64,000 bases of DNA from Burkholderiales bacterium (GCA_016790635.1 JAEUOR010000030.1:1-64000), one strand, 5' to 3'. Shown: positions 16,610 to 25,954, numbered from the stretch's first letter. Translations and numbers: made by a program. Notes: generated by a model from the sequence alone, not told the origin.

Positions 16610-17515
16610 ATGAAAATTGACGCGCTGGGCGTGCAGGCTTTTGTCGCGATCGCCGAGCACGGCGGCTTCCAACGCGCGGCGGCATCCCTGCACCTGACGC
16701 AGACTGCGCTCAGCCGCCGGCTCATGAATCTGGAAGGCTTTCTCGGCGTGCGCCTGTTCGAGCGCACCACGCGCGCAGTCGAATTGACCGCGATCGGCCG
16801 TGACTTCCTGCCGCAGGCGCGTCGGCTCCTGACCGAGCTTGCCGCCGCCTTGACCGAAATCCGCGAAAGCGGCCGCGCGCTGCGGGGCGATGTCACGCTC
16901 GCCTGCGTTCCGACTGTGGGCGTGCAGTTCCTGCCGCAGGTGATCCGCGCCTACGCCGCGCTGCACCCGGAGAACCGCATCAAGGTGCTCGACCATGCTT
17001 CGGCGCGGGTCGCGCAGGCAGTCACGCGCCGCGAGGCAGAATTCGGCATCAGCATCTCCGGCGAATCCGCGCATGCGCTCGACAGCGAAATCCTCTTCAA
17101 GGACCGCTTCGTCCTCATCTGCCGCGACGACCATCCTTTGGCCGGGCGCAAGCGCTTGAGCTGGAGCGCGCTGTCGGCCTATCCCTTGATCGTGCCCGGC
17201 GCCGACAGCAGCAATCGCCCGCTCTTGGGCCAGGCCTTGCCGGTGCTGGCCGGTTCGGCGCACTTCGAGGTGCAGCGCAGCTCGACCGCTGTGGGACTGG
17301 TCGCCGCCGGCGTCGCCTGTGCGGTGGTTCCGCGCCTGGCCATGCAGGCAGGCGCCTATGCGAACCTGCGCATGCTGGCGCTGACCGACCCGGTCGTCGA
17401 GCGGAGCTTCGTCCTCATCACGCGCCGCGGCGCGCATCTTTCGCCTGCGGCGCAAAGTCTGGCCGACATGATCCGCGCGCAGGCACCGTCGCGCTTTGCC
17501 CACGCACGGACTTGA
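16610..17515 (+). CDS. LysR-family transcriptional regulator, divergent from tam
   Basis: The 301-residue protein has an N-terminal winged helix-turn-helix (about 4-62, with FVAIAEHGGFQRAAASLHLTQTALSRRLMNLE) and a periplasmic-binding-like effector domain (about 90-295). LysR proteins usually autorepress and activate the divergent gene when a small ligand binds. Here the divergent gene is tam, so an aconitate-like or stationary-phase signal is conceivable, but the ligand is not inferable from sequence. Confidence 0.9.
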   Translation: MKIDALGVQAFVAIAEHGGFQRAAASLHLTQTALSRRLMNLEGFLGVRLFERTTRAVELTAIGRDFLPQARRLLTELAAALTEIRESGRALRGDVTLACVPTVGVQFLPQVIRAYAALHPENRIKVLDHASARVAQAVTRREAEFGISISGESAHALDSEILFKDRFVLICRDDHPLAGRKRLSWSALSAYPLIVPGADSSNRPLLGQALPVLAGSAHFEVQRSSTAVGLVAAGVACAVVPRLAMQAGAYANLRMLALTDPVVERSFVLITRRGAHLSPAAQSLADMIRAQAPSRFAHART

Positions 17516-17520
17516 TGGGC

Positions 17521-17715
17521 CTAGAACAGGGCGCCGACCAGCCAGAACACGATCGCGAACAAGGCGGTGGAGGCGATCGGCACGATGTACTCGGTGCCGC
17601 GCACCTTGAAGCGCACATCCCCGGGCAGGCGCCCGATGCCGAAACGCGCCAGGCGCGGCAGGATCGCCGAGAACACGATGCAGGCGAGGACGAATACGAC
17701 CAGCCACTTGAGCAT
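17521..17715 (-). CDS. DUF2905 small membrane protein
   Basis: This 64-residue protein has two hydrophobic helices separated by the family core LPRLARFGIGRLPGDVRFKVRGTEYIVPI. DUF2905 proteins are widespread, with no established function. It converges on the LysR gene, with five bases between the two stop codons. Confidence 0.8.
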   Translation of the reverse strand: MLKWLVVFVLACIVFSAILPRLARFGIGRLPGDVRFKVRGTEYIVPIASTALFAIVFWLVGALF

Positions 17716-17826
17716 GCGGGCATTCTACGTGCAGGACCTGAGGGCCTGAGCGCTGGGGTCGTCGCACCTGACCGCCTGCAGGGGCTTGTGATAGCGTAGC
17801 GCCCTCGTTCAAGGGGAGGCAGTGCG

Positions 17827-18450
17827 ATGATCGACCTGTACACGTGGGGAACGCCCAACGGGCGCAAGGTGTCGGTGATGCTGGAGGAGTGCGGCCTGTC
17901 CTACCGCACGCACCCGATCAACATCGGCAAGAACGAGCAGTTCGCGCCGGAGTTCTTGGCGCTCAATCCCAACGGCAAGATTCCCGCGATCGTCGACTCC
18001 GATGGTCCCGACGGCAAGCCCATCGCGCTCATGGAGTCGGGCGCCATCCTCGTCTACCTGGCCGGCAAGACCGGCAAGTTCCTGCCGAAGTCTGCGCGCG
18101 GCAAGTACGACGCGCTGCAATGGCTCATGTTCCAGATGGCGAGCGTCGGGCCGATGTTCGGCCAGACGCATCACTTCCTGCGCGCGGCGCCCGAGAAGGT
18201 GCCCTACGGCATCGAGCGCTACAGCAAGGAAACGCGCCGCCTGTACGGGGTCATGGACAAGCGCCTCTCGAACCAACCCTACCTCGCCGCCGGCGCGTAC
18301 ACCATTGCCGACATCGCGACCTTTCCCTGGGTGGCGCGCCACGAGTGGCACATGGTCGACCTGAACGACTTTGCGCACGTGAAGCGCTGGTTCGACACCA
18401 TCGGCGCGCGACCGGCGGTCAAGCGCGGCATGGCGGTGCCGGCGACTTAG
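17827..18450 (+). CDS. Glutathione S-transferase, YfcG/YghU (Nu) type
   Basis: The 207-residue protein has a thioredoxin-fold N-terminal domain, with TPNGRKVSVMLEE at the active-site Asn of Nu-class GSTs and ESGAILVYLA for the glutathione gamma-Glu contact, and a helical C-terminal domain with YTIADIATFPW. E. coli members act as glutathione-dependent disulfide-bond oxidoreductases. GGGGAGG seven bases before the ATG is a strong ribosome site. It is transcribed alone. Confidence 0.9.
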   Translation: MIDLYTWGTPNGRKVSVMLEECGLSYRTHPINIGKNEQFAPEFLALNPNGKIPAIVDSDGPDGKPIALMESGAILVYLAGKTGKFLPKSARGKYDALQWLMFQMASVGPMFGQTHHFLRAAPEKVPYGIERYSKETRRLYGVMDKRLSNQPYLAAGAYTIADIATFPWVARHEWHMVDLNDFAHVKRWFDTIGARPAVKRGMAVPAT

Positions 18451-18525
18451 AAGACGCCGCGAGTCAAGCGAGGTCGGCTGGTTGGAGGCAGGGCAACTCG
18501 CCGGCCGAGCGGACCGGGTTTTCGC

Positions 18526-18933
18526 CTAGCGAGCCGGCGGCGAAATCGCCAGCGCTACGCCCCCGACCAGGAGGCATACCAGGGCTACGAGGTCTGCGAT
18601 TACGACCTTTGCCAACTGCGTGTTGTAGCCCCCGATACTGAAAGCCAGCCACAGGAACGAGATCACGCTTGCGAACCCTGCGATGAGGGCGGCGACCTGG
18701 AGACTCGGCATGAAGGCCGCCGCGATCATGAAGAGCCCCAGCAGGCCGAACATCACAGCGCGGTGTCGCATCAGGACTTCGAGATTCGGTTCATTGACGG
18801 CGAGCCCATAGAGCCTGGCAAGCTGTTCAGCACCCAGCGCGCCGGACAGCGGCATCAGGTGAATCAGGCCTGTGATCACCAAGGTGAGCGCAGTCACGTG
18901 CCTGGCAGTCAATGGTTCAGCGAGTGCCGCCAC
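18526..18933 (-). CDS. Four-helix integral membrane protein of unknown function
   Basis: The 135-residue protein has four predicted transmembrane helices (around residues 12-32, 60-77, 80-98 and 108-128). Some polar residues lie between them, including MRHRAVMFGLLG. I do not recognise a functional motif. It follows the DUF2834 gene by six bases on the same strand, so the two are probably co-translated and may form a small membrane complex. Confidence 0.75.
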   Translation of the reverse strand: MAALAEPLTARHVTALTLVITGLIHLMPLSGALGAEQLARLYGLAVNEPNLEVLMRHRAVMFGLLGLFMIAAAFMPSLQVAALIAGFASVISFLWLAFSIGGYNTQLAKVVIADLVALVCLLVGGVALAISPPAR

Positions 18934-18939
18934 GTCGAA

Positions 18940-19233
18940 TCACGCCGCGCCGAGCGCGCGCTTGCCGGTCAGCAGGTACATGAGCGGACCGAACGAACCC
19001 AGCGCCAGGGTGACGGCAAGCCAAGGCCATGGGTTGCGGCCACTTGTCCTGGCATCATGGAACATCCACACCAGAAAGAGGCCGAGTGCGATCGCCAGGT
19101 CCGCAAAGACCTGGGCGCCGGCGCTGCTTTGGAGAAGCGGTTGGAATATGCCCCAGTAGCCGTGCTGCCAAAGGGCCAAGCCCGTGAGGCCAGCAAAGGC
19201 GAGGAGCACGATGGCGAGGAAGGTGCGTTGCAA
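18940..19233 (-). CDS. DUF2834-type small membrane protein
   Basis: The product is about 97 residues with three hydrophobic helices and the segment VWMFHDARTSGRNPWPW, typical of DUF2834 proteins. I prefer the TTG at 19233 because GGGAG lies five bases upstream. An ATG at 19290 in the same frame would add 19 residues without signal-peptide character. Function is unknown; it is coupled to the four-helix membrane protein downstream. Confidence 0.7.
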   Translation of the reverse strand: MQRTFLAIVLLAFAGLTGLALWQHGYWGIFQPLLQSSAGAQVFADLAIALGLFLVWMFHDARTSGRNPWPWLAVTLALGSFGPLMYLLTGKRALGAA

Positions 19234-19343
19234 GGCGGCTCCCGGTGATGACAAGGACCCCAGTGTCGCGGCCGCGCCGCATGCGGGCAATTACCTGCCA
19301 GGTAATGCCGTAGTCCCTTTCGGGTTCGCTTGCCCCGCAGTTG

Positions 19344-20945
19344 CTATTGACCCGTCACGCGCGAGCGCCCCGCCTCGACTTCAAAGCGCGCCAGCGTCGA
19401 GACACCGGTATCGCGCCGCGCCACGTCATCGACGACGCGCAATTGCACGTTGAGCCGGTCGCGGGTGAACTCGGCCAGCCCGTAGCCGCGCCGCGCGGAG
19501 TCGGCAAAGATGAAGTGCGGGTTCGCCGCCAGTTGCGCCTTGGTCTGCCGGCGGTCGAACTCGCGCGAGCTGATGCTGGTGCCGCAGAACTCGACCCCCA
19601 CGTCCCGGCTCGACGGGTCGGCGTAGTCGGCCTTGACCTGCCCGACCCAGTTCTCGTGCGCGTCACCGCCCAGGACCACCGGGTTGGCGACGCGATGGCG
19701 CTGCCACGCATCGGTCACGCGGCGTCGCGCGGCCGGGTAACCGTCCCAGGGGTCGCGCAGCAGCGTGCGGGTGCGGCCTGGCGAGAGGTTGCGTTCACCG
19801 AACATGCACTGCTGCGCCAGCACGTTCCAGCGCGCGCTCGAGGCGCCGTAGACACGCTCGAGCCAGCGCTCCTGCTCGATGCCGAGAAGGCTGCGCGCGG
19901 GGTCGTTCCACTCCGCGCAGGCAGCGGGTTCCGCGGTCGCGGTGAGGGTGCGCCCGCTTTTCGAGCAGGCCTGCGGGTCGCGATACTGGCGCGTGTCGAG
20001 GAGCGCGATGTCAGCCAATCGGCCCACGCGGAAGTGCCCGTAGACGCGGAGCTCTTCGCCTTGCATGAGGCCGGCGGCCGCGTGCTTCAGCGCGGCCGGT
20101 GGGACCGGGAGGTGCTCGAACCAGGCCTGGTAGGCCGCAGCGCGGCGGGCAACGAAGTCGTCCGCGACCGGCCCGGCGTTGCCTTCGCGCGTGCCGGCGT
20201 AGTCGTTCTGCACTTCGTGGTCATCCCAGGTGATGATCCACGGCGCGGCCGCGTGCATGGCCTTAAGGTCGGCATCGCCCTTGTAGATGGCGTAGCGGCG
20301 CCGGTAGTCGTCCAGGGTCATGGTCCAGACGCCGTCGACATTGCGCACCGCGTTCTGTGCGCCGGGGTACTCGTAGATGTAGTCGCCCAGGAAGAGCACG
20401 CAGTCCGGTGCGTCATCGCGCATGTGGCGATAGGCGCTGAAAAAGCCGTGTTCGAAGCGCTGGCAGGACGCGTAGGCCAGGCGCAGGCGTGCGATGGCGG
20501 CATCCGGTGGCGGCAGGGTGCGTGTGCGTCCCACCGGGCTCGCCGCGTCGCCGGAGATGAAACGGTAGAAGTAAGGACGTTCGGGCGTGAGGCCGCGCAC
20601 CTGCACATGGACCGCATGCGCCAATTCGGGCGGGGCGATGGCGACGCCCCTTTGCACGACGCGCGCGAAGGCTTCATCGTCGGCCACTTCCCAGGCGACC
20701 TCGACAGCGCGCGTGGGGCCGACGAAGCCGGTCAGCGGCGCGTTGCCGGGGGCGACCAGGCGGGTCCAGAGCACGAAGCCGTCGGGCGCCGGCGAGCCGC
20801 TTGCTACACCCAGGCCGAAGGGTGAAAAAGGAAGACGCGTTCCGCGCGGGCTGTTGCCTGCGGTGCAGGCCGCCATCCCGCTCGCCGCGACAGCTGCCGT
20901 CAGCGTCATGAAGGCGCGCCGGCGCTGCGATGCGGGGGCGTTCAT
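19344..20945 (-). CDS. phoD: PhoD-type alkaline phosphatase / phosphodiesterase
   Basis: The 533-residue precursor begins with a twin-arginine signal (QRRRAFMTLT), consistent with Tat export of a pre-folded metalloenzyme. A cysteine near residue 27 could also be lipidated. PhoD motifs are present: LGVASGSPAPDGFVLWTRL, FLGDYIYEYPG, TWDDHEVQNDY and GGDAHENWVG, which carry the Fe/Ca ligands. It releases phosphate from phospho-mono- and diesters outside the cytoplasm. Its start overlaps the stop of the upstream cytochrome gene (ATGA), so translation is coupled. Confidence 0.93.
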   Translation of the reverse strand: MNAPASQRRRAFMTLTAAVAASGMAACTAGNSPRGTRLPFSPFGLGVASGSPAPDGFVLWTRLVAPGNAPLTGFVGPTRAVEVAWEVADDEAFARVVQRGVAIAPPELAHAVHVQVRGLTPERPYFYRFISGDAASPVGRTRTLPPPDAAIARLRLAYASCQRFEHGFFSAYRHMRDDAPDCVLFLGDYIYEYPGAQNAVRNVDGVWTMTLDDYRRRYAIYKGDADLKAMHAAAPWIITWDDHEVQNDYAGTREGNAGPVADDFVARRAAAYQAWFEHLPVPPAALKHAAAGLMQGEELRVYGHFRVGRLADIALLDTRQYRDPQACSKSGRTLTATAEPAACAEWNDPARSLLGIEQERWLERVYGASSARWNVLAQQCMFGERNLSPGRTRTLLRDPWDGYPAARRRVTDAWQRHRVANPVVLGGDAHENWVGQVKADYADPSSRDVGVEFCGTSISSREFDRRQTKAQLAANPHFIFADSARRGYGLAEFTRDRLNVQLRVVDDVARRDTGVSTLARFEVEAGRSRVTGQ

Positions 20946-21637
20946 GGACGGGCGTGCCGCCTCAGGTAGGCGACGATCTCGGCGCTGTCGTATTGTGGTT
21001 CGCGCGGATCACGCTTGGAACCGACGACGCGGTTCATCCATTCCATGTTGCGCTCCATGCGCGCGACCACGCCGGGCCAGGCTGCGCGCGTGTGGCGCCG
21101 CGGGTCAGGCAGGGTGTGGCACTGCGCGCAGGCATGCGTGAAGCTGGCCCAGGCGCGGCTCGCGTTGGCCTCGGGCAGGGCGTCGGCCTCGACGCGCTTT
21201 TGCGCGTGGCGGCGCAGATAGGCGATGATGACTTGCGTTTCCTCGGCGCTGGGCGCGCGCACTCCCGCCATGAGTTCCTGCATCAGTTCGCCGCGGTTGC
21301 CGCGACCCTGCATGCGCGGCAGCATGCGCTCTACGATACTTGGCCATTTGTCGGCGTCGTGCATGGCCGGGGGCGCGAGGTTGTGGCATTGCACGCAGTA
21401 GGCGACGGTCAGGTGGGCGCCGCGCGACTGCGGCTCGGGCAGTTGCGCGGGCGTGAGGTTGGGCGGGATGATGCGCCGGAGCACTTCTCCGTGCGGGCTT
21501 CGCTCCCAGCGCGCGCGTGCCGCCGCGACCGGGTCGCCAGCCGCTGCCTGGGCCTCGGCCTTCGACGCCGGCGGTTCGGCCGCCCAGCCTGCCGGGGCGG
21601 ACACGGCCAACACGAACGCGATCAGGCAAGCGCGCAT
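20942..21637 (-). CDS. Periplasmic di-haem cytochrome c
   Basis: The 231-residue precursor has a signal peptide (cleavage near GWAAE) and two CxxCH haem sites, CVQCH (81-85) and CAQCH (170-174). Each is followed about 60 residues later by a similar helical repeat ending IIAYLRRHA or IVAYLRRHA, so the protein arose by internal duplication. Each repeat also has a methionine-rich stretch (ERMLPRMQ, ARMERNMEWMN) that could supply the sixth ligand. It overlaps phoD downstream by four bases and the MidA gene upstream by 16 bases. Confidence 0.9.
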   Translation of the reverse strand: MRACLIAFVLAVSAPAGWAAEPPASKAEAQAAAGDPVAAARARWERSPHGEVLRRIIPPNLTPAQLPEPQSRGAHLTVAYCVQCHNLAPPAMHDADKWPSIVERMLPRMQGRGNRGELMQELMAGVRAPSAEETQVIIAYLRRHAQKRVEADALPEANASRAWASFTHACAQCHTLPDPRRHTRAAWPGVVARMERNMEWMNRVVGSKRDPREPQYDSAEIVAYLRRHARP

Positions 21638-22776
21638 GGCAACAGGGCGTGGCGGCGGTCGCCGCGGGCAAAACCGACGAGCGCATGCTCGAATCCGCGT
21701 CCCAGCACGAGCACCTTGAAGAGCTCACCCATCTCGGCCGGCGAAAGCAGGCGGTTGGCCTGGTTGGCCAGCGGCAGGTAGGCCGCCGCGTCGGCAGCCG
21801 GGGTGCGTGCCAAAAGGTCGGTGATGCCGCAATTGATGAGGAAATTGGCCTGCGTGGCATAGCCCAGCACGTCGAGCCCGGCGCTGCGCGCGGCATCGGC
21901 CAAGGAGGTGAAGTCCAGATGCGCCGTGATGTCGGTCAGACCCGGAGCGAAGAAGGGGTCGGCGTGCGCGCGATGTCGCGTGTGACACATGAGGGTGCCG
22001 GTGGAGCGCTGCGGGTGGTAATACTCGTTTGCCGCGAAGCCGTAGTCGATGATCAGCGCCGCGCCGTGCGTGAGTGCCCGCCCCAGTGAATCGATCCAGG
22101 CCGGTGCCCTGCGGTTGATTTCGGTCTGGTAACCCGCCGGGAATTCGGCTGCGTCCAGCGTTGGCGGCACCCGATCGACCTCCGGCCCGTCCGCCCAGGC
22201 GAAGCCTTTCCCGCCGTCGGCGCGCACGCCACGCTCTATCCAGCGTCCGCCTCGCCGTTCGATCAACTGCACGGGCATCGCGTCGAGAACTTCATTGGCG
22301 ATGATGCAGCCGGAAAAACGCGCCGGCAAGGCATCGAGCCAGCGCACGCGGCCGGCATGGCCGGCTGCGGCCAGGGTGCGCGCCTGGCGCTCGCGCAGGT
22401 CCGGCGAGGTCTCGAGGATCAGGTACTCCTGGCAGTTTCCGCCCAGTGCGCTGAGCAGGTCTGCGGCAAGACGTCCGCTGCCGGCGCCGAATTCGAGCAG
22501 GCTTGCCTGGCTGGCAGCCATCACTTCGCCGGCCTGCGCGGCCAGGGTCCGGCCGAACAGAAAGGAGATCTCGGGCGCAGTGACGAAATCGCCGTCTGCG
22601 CCGAATTTCGCGGCGCCCGCGGCGTAGTAGCCGAGCGCGGGAGCATGGAGCGCGAGGTCCATGTAGCGTTCGAAGGAGATCCAGCCGCCGGCATCCGCAA
22701 TCGCACGACTGATGTGGTCGGTGACGCGCGCGCTGTGGACCAGCGCGTCGGTGCCGGGGTCGGGAAAGTCGCTCAT
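21622..22776 (-). CDS. MidA/NDUFAF7-family SAM-dependent methyltransferase
   Basis: The 384-residue protein has the family N-terminal FERYMDLALHAPALGYYAAG, SAM-binding LLEFGAGSGRLAADLL, and FSGCIIANEVLDAMPV and LIIDYGFAANEYYHPQR. The eukaryotic homologue methylates an arginine of complex I subunit NDUFS2. The bacterial substrate is not settled. It is the first gene of a minus-strand trio with the cytochrome and phoD. It is divergent from a pteridine reductase gene with 68 bases between starts. Confidence 0.9.
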   Translation of the reverse strand: MSDFPDPGTDALVHSARVTDHISRAIADAGGWISFERYMDLALHAPALGYYAAGAAKFGADGDFVTAPEISFLFGRTLAAQAGEVMAASQASLLEFGAGSGRLAADLLSALGGNCQEYLILETSPDLRERQARTLAAAGHAGRVRWLDALPARFSGCIIANEVLDAMPVQLIERRGGRWIERGVRADGGKGFAWADGPEVDRVPPTLDAAEFPAGYQTEINRRAPAWIDSLGRALTHGAALIIDYGFAANEYYHPQRSTGTLMCHTRHRAHADPFFAPGLTDITAHLDFTSLADAARSAGLDVLGYATQANFLINCGITDLLARTPAADAAAYLPLANQANRLLSPAEMGELFKVLVLGRGFEHALVGFARGDRRHALLPCALA

Positions 22777-22803
22777 CGTGCGGGAAGCGCCGCTAGACTA
22801 ACG

Positions 22804-22809
22804 TAAAAT
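22804..22809 (+). promoter_or_regulatory. Candidate -10 element (TAAAAT) for the pteridine reductase / ttcA operon
   Basis: TAAAAT lies 35 bases before the ATG at 22845 in the 68-base divergent gap with the MidA gene. The -35 region is not obvious. Confidence 0.35.
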
Positions 22810-22844
22810 CGTGACCGTTTCGTTGTTGCCAATTTCCTGCGGAC

Positions 22845-23597
22845 ATGTCTGCGCTCGCCGGCAAATGCATTTTAGTGACCGGTGCCGCGCGGCGCGTCGG
22901 CGCGGCGATCGCGCGCCGCCTGCATGCGGACGGCGCCGACATCGTGATCCACTGTCGTACTAACCTGGCGGAGGCGCGATCGCTCGCCACCATGCTCAAC
23001 GCGGGGCGTGACGGATCGGCGGCCGTGGTGCGGCAGGACCTGGCCGATACCGCTGCCCTGCCCGGTCTCATCGATGCGGCAATCGGCAACTTCGGCCGGC
23101 TTGACGCCTTGGTCAACAATGCTTCGAGTTTTTTTCCGACGCCGCTGCAAACTCTCACCGAGGAACAGTGGGACGACCTGGCCGCGAGCAACCTCAAGGC
23201 GCCGCTTTTCCTCAGCCGTGCCGCTGCACCCGAACTGCGGCGCAGGAGCGGCGCCATCGTGAACCTGGTCGATATTCACGCGGAACGGCCCTTGCGCGAC
23301 CATGCTGCGTACTGCGCGGCCAAGGCGGGGCTGGTCGGGCTCACGCGTGCCCTCGCGCTCGACCTGGCGCCCGAGGTGAGGGTCAACGGCGTCGCCCCCG
23401 GTCCGATCGAGTGGCCGGATGCGCCCGGCAGCGGCATCGCTCCGCAGGAGCAGGCACGCATCCTCGCCACTACGCCGCTGGCACGCGAGGGTGGAGCGGA
23501 AGCCATCGCCGAGACCGTCCATTTCCTCATCGCGAGCGCGAGCTTCGTGACCGGCCAGATCGTCAATGTCGATGGCGGCCGGTCCGTCCATCTCTAG
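22845..23597 (+). CDS. Pteridine reductase-like short-chain dehydrogenase
   Basis: The 250-residue SDR has the TGAARRVG cofactor loop with the Arg that marks NADPH-dependent pteridine reductases. It also has [13 protein letters not shown] and [21 protein letters not shown] with the catalytic Tyr-x3-Lys. Members (FolM/PTR1-like) reduce dihydrobiopterin, dihydrofolate or dihydromonapterin. It starts a plus-strand group with ttcA four bases downstream. Confidence 0.88.
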   Translation: MSALAGKCILVTGAARRVGAAIARRLHADGADIVIHCRTNLAEARSLATMLNAGRDGSAAVVRQDLADTAALPGLIDAAIGNFGRLDALVNNASSFFPTPLQTLTEEQWDDLAASNLKAPLFLSRAAAPELRRRSGAIVNLVDIHAERPLRDHAAYCAAKAGLVGLTRALALDLAPEVRVNGVAPGPIEWPDAPGSGIAPQEQARILATTPLAREGGAEAIAETVHFLIASASFVTGQIVNVDGGRSVHL

Positions 23598-23601
23598 ATC
23601 C

Positions 23602-24519
23602 ATGTCCATGCACGCGGCAGTCAGACCCATCGCTTTCAGTCCGCGTCAGCGCAAGGAGCGCTTCGAGAACGCCAAGCTTGAAAAGCGCCTTTGCGCGCAT
23701 GTCGGCCGGGCGATCGCAGACTTCAACATGATCGGCGCGGACGACCACGTCATGGTCTGCGTGTCCGGCGGCAAGGACAGCTACGCGCTGCTGGAAATTC
23801 TCCTTCTGCTCCAAGCGCGCGCACCGGTTTCGTTTCGCATCACCGCGGTCAACCTGGACCAGAAACAGCCGGGCTTTCCCGCCCACGTGCTGCCCGACTA
23901 CCTGGCGCGGCGCGGCGTGCCGTTTCGCATCGAGGAAGAGGATACCTATTCGATCGTCAAGCGCGTCATCCCGGAAGGCAAGACCACCTGCTCGCTGTGC
24001 TCGCGCCTGCGCCGCGGTGTCCTTTATCGGGTCGCCAGCGAGATAGGCGCGACGCGCATCGCGCTCGGGCACCACCGTGACGACATGCTGGAGACTCTTT
24101 TCCTCAACATGTTCTACAACGGCACTCTCAAGGGCATGCCGCCCAAACTCAAGTCAGACGACGGCTCGCACGTGGTGATCCGGCCGCTCGCCTATGTGCG
24201 CGAAGCCGACCTGGCGCGCTACGCCGTGGAGAAGGACTTTCCCATCATCCCCTGCGACCTGTGCGGGTCGCAGGAAACGCTCAAGCGCCGCGAAGTCAAG
24301 GCGCTGCTGGCGGAATGGAGCAGGCGTCATCCCGGTCGCATCGAGTCGATCGCCGGAGCGATGTCCCGGGTGGTGCCATCGCACCTGATGGATCGCGAGC
24401 GCTTCGATTTCGAGTCGCTTTCGGGGGCTGCGCCGGGTGACCTGGCATTCGATGACGAGCCCTGCGCGACGCCTGTGCCCCGCGGCCATGCCTTCGTGCT
24501 CGACGATCCGCATGAGTAG
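23602..24519 (+). CDS. ttcA: tRNA cytidine(32) 2-thiolation enzyme
   Basis: TtcA uses a [4Fe-4S] cluster and ATP to put sulfur on C32 of certain tRNAs. I start at the ATG at 23602, four bases after the preceding stop; ATG 23608 is the alternative. The 305-residue product contains the PP-loop [11 protein letters not shown] (about 53-63), [10 protein letters not shown] supplying two cluster cysteines, [20 protein letters not shown], and the later PCDLCGSQE with the third cysteine. All functional residues expected for the family are present. Confidence 0.95.
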   Translation: MSMHAAVRPIAFSPRQRKERFENAKLEKRLCAHVGRAIADFNMIGADDHVMVCVSGGKDSYALLEILLLLQARAPVSFRITAVNLDQKQPGFPAHVLPDYLARRGVPFRIEEEDTYSIVKRVIPEGKTTCSLCSRLRRGVLYRVASEIGATRIALGHHRDDMLETLFLNMFYNGTLKGMPPKLKSDDGSHVVIRPLAYVREADLARYAVEKDFPIIPCDLCGSQETLKRREVKALLAEWSRRHPGRIESIAGAMSRVVPSHLMDRERFDFESLSGAAPGDLAFDDEPCATPVPRGHAFVLDDPHE

Positions 24520-25015
24520 CGTTGCGTTGCGTGGGCAGGCGCGGCCTGGTTGGCTGGCACGTATCGCCGAGGACGCGGTGCTCGCGACCATGGCAGTACT
24601 GTTGCCGCTCTCGCCATTGGTCAGCGCGCTCCTGGCGCAGGACGCCGGCTACCTGCGACGTTTTGGTGGCACGCTCGGCCGCTGCGCGCGCATGCTTCTG
24701 GCGATGCGGGCCAAGCGCGTGGTGGCGCGTCGGCTAGAACGCGCCTTCGGTCGCGCCGGTGAATTTCAGCACATCGAGGGCCAGTGCACTCACTGCGGCG
24801 CGTGCTGCATAGATCGCACCTGTGTGTTCCTGCGCTTCGATGCGGCAGGGTCTTCTTCTTGCGCGATCCACGGCAGCGCCTTCTTCCGCACCCTGAGTTG
24901 CGCAAGCTATCCGGTGACGGGCGATGAGATCGCGCTCTACGACTGCCCCAGTTTCCGGGTCGTGTCCACGGTGGCTGCGCCGCGCAGGGTGATTCCGATC
25001 CGCAAGAGCGCGTAA
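24512..25015 (+). CDS. YkgJ-type cysteine-cluster protein
   Basis: The start is the ATG at 24512, overlapping the end of ttcA by eight bases. The 167-residue protein has a hydrophobic or amphipathic N-terminal helix (about 15-45), then a cysteine cluster [13 protein letters not shown] followed by SSCAIHG and LSCASYP. That pattern resembles the CxxCxxCC zinc or Fe-S binding sites of YkgJ-family proteins, whose function is unknown. Overlap with ttcA implies translational coupling and hints at a link to metal or sulfur handling; this is inference. Confidence 0.75.
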   Translation: MSSVALRGQARPGWLARIAEDAVLATMAVLLPLSPLVSALLAQDAGYLRRFGGTLGRCARMLLAMRAKRVVARRLERAFGRAGEFQHIEGQCTHCGACCIDRTCVFLRFDAAGSSSCAIHGSAFFRTLSCASYPVTGDEIALYDCPSFRVVSTVAAPRRVIPIRKSA

Positions 25016-25066
25016 GAATCCCATCGGGCCGCGGCCTGGGGCAGCGCAGGTGCGACCTTGACGGGG

Positions 25067-25855
25067 CTAGCCCTTGCCGCGCCGCAGGGCGATCGACCCG
25101 ATCAACGCCAGGCCGGCCAAGTACAGCGCGCCGGAAGGCAATTCAGGGACCGGCGCGGCGACAAGCGAGACATTGTCGAAATTGACTTCGCGCCCCCGCT
25201 CGAGCGGGTTGCCGGTGGCGTTGTTGAGGTTCAGCAGGCGAATGCCGAGCGTCTGTCCTGCCAGCGCATGGCTCTGGCCCACCTCCAGTACGACACTCGA
25301 TGTGGCGAAACGCCCGTCGCCGATGACAAGCGAGTTGTCGTCGGCCGCCACGACCTGTCCGCCGGCCAAGAGTTCGACCCGGTATCCAGGGAAGCCGGAC
25401 AGATTGGCGAACCCGAACGGGGCAAACGCCCCCAGGCCGGTGCCGGAGGCGATGTTGCCGACGGTCACGTTGAGCGTGTAGCGGGTGTTCTGCGCCAGCG
25501 TATTGCCTGCGAGGGTCTGGAAGAAGCCGACCGCGTCCCCGTTGAGGTTCGTCCCGCGGCGCTGTTCGAGGTAGACCAGCGCGACATTGTTGCCGTGCGG
25601 GACCGGGTCGACGTAGAAGGTCGTGCCGGTCGGATTGAGCACGCCGACCGCGTTGGTGCTCTGGTTGACGATGCCGGCCGGGTCGTAGCGACTCCATCCG
25701 GTGGGGTCGAATACCGGAAAGCCGCCGTTGGGGGCGAAGTCAGCCTCGAAGCTCGGATTGACGATCGAGATCGCCTGCGCCTGGACGCCGAGCGTAGCGA
25801 AGAGGAATCCGCCTGCCAGACACGTCCTGATTGCCATCCACATCGTCGTCACCAT
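25067..25855 (-). CDS. Secreted protein with PEP-CTERM-like sorting tail (variant PELPS)
   Basis: The 262-residue precursor has a signal peptide (cleavage near GVQAQA) and a mature beta-rich domain (SIVNPSFEADF at its start, FDNVSLVAAP at its end), as found in carbohydrate-binding-like secreted proteins. The tail reads VPELPSGALYLAGLALIGS followed by ALRRGKG. That is the exosortase sorting pattern of Pro-rich signal, hydrophobic helix and Arg cluster, but with Leu in place of the second Pro of PEP. Starts at 25855, 25843 and 25837 are all possible. Such proteins are linked to exopolysaccharide and biofilm export. No exosortase gene is in the window. Confidence 0.75.
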   Translation of the reverse strand: MVTTMWMAIRTCLAGGFLFATLGVQAQAISIVNPSFEADFAPNGGFPVFDPTGWSRYDPAGIVNQSTNAVGVLNPTGTTFYVDPVPHGNNVALVYLEQRRGTNLNGDAVGFFQTLAGNTLAQNTRYTLNVTVGNIASGTGLGAFAPFGFANLSGFPGYRVELLAGGQVVAADDNSLVIGDGRFATSSVVLEVGQSHALAGQTLGIRLLNLNNATGNPLERGREVNFDNVSLVAAPVPELPSGALYLAGLALIGSIALRRGKG

Positions 25856-25902
25856 TGGCTGAAACAATGGTTGACAAAATTAGCATCATGCAACGCGATG
25901 CA

Positions 25903-25922
25903 CCCGTGAACTGCTTCACGGG
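25903..25922. terminator. Perfect 8-bp hairpin between ilvA and the PEP-CTERM-like gene
   Basis: CCCGTGAA (25903-25910) pairs with TTCACGGG (25915-25922) around CTGC, 33 bases beyond the ilvA stop. It probably ends ilvA transcription on the minus strand. No long T-run follows. Confidence 0.5.
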
Positions 25923-25954
25923 CGCGGCAAAAAGCAGCCGGTTTCGCCGGACGA

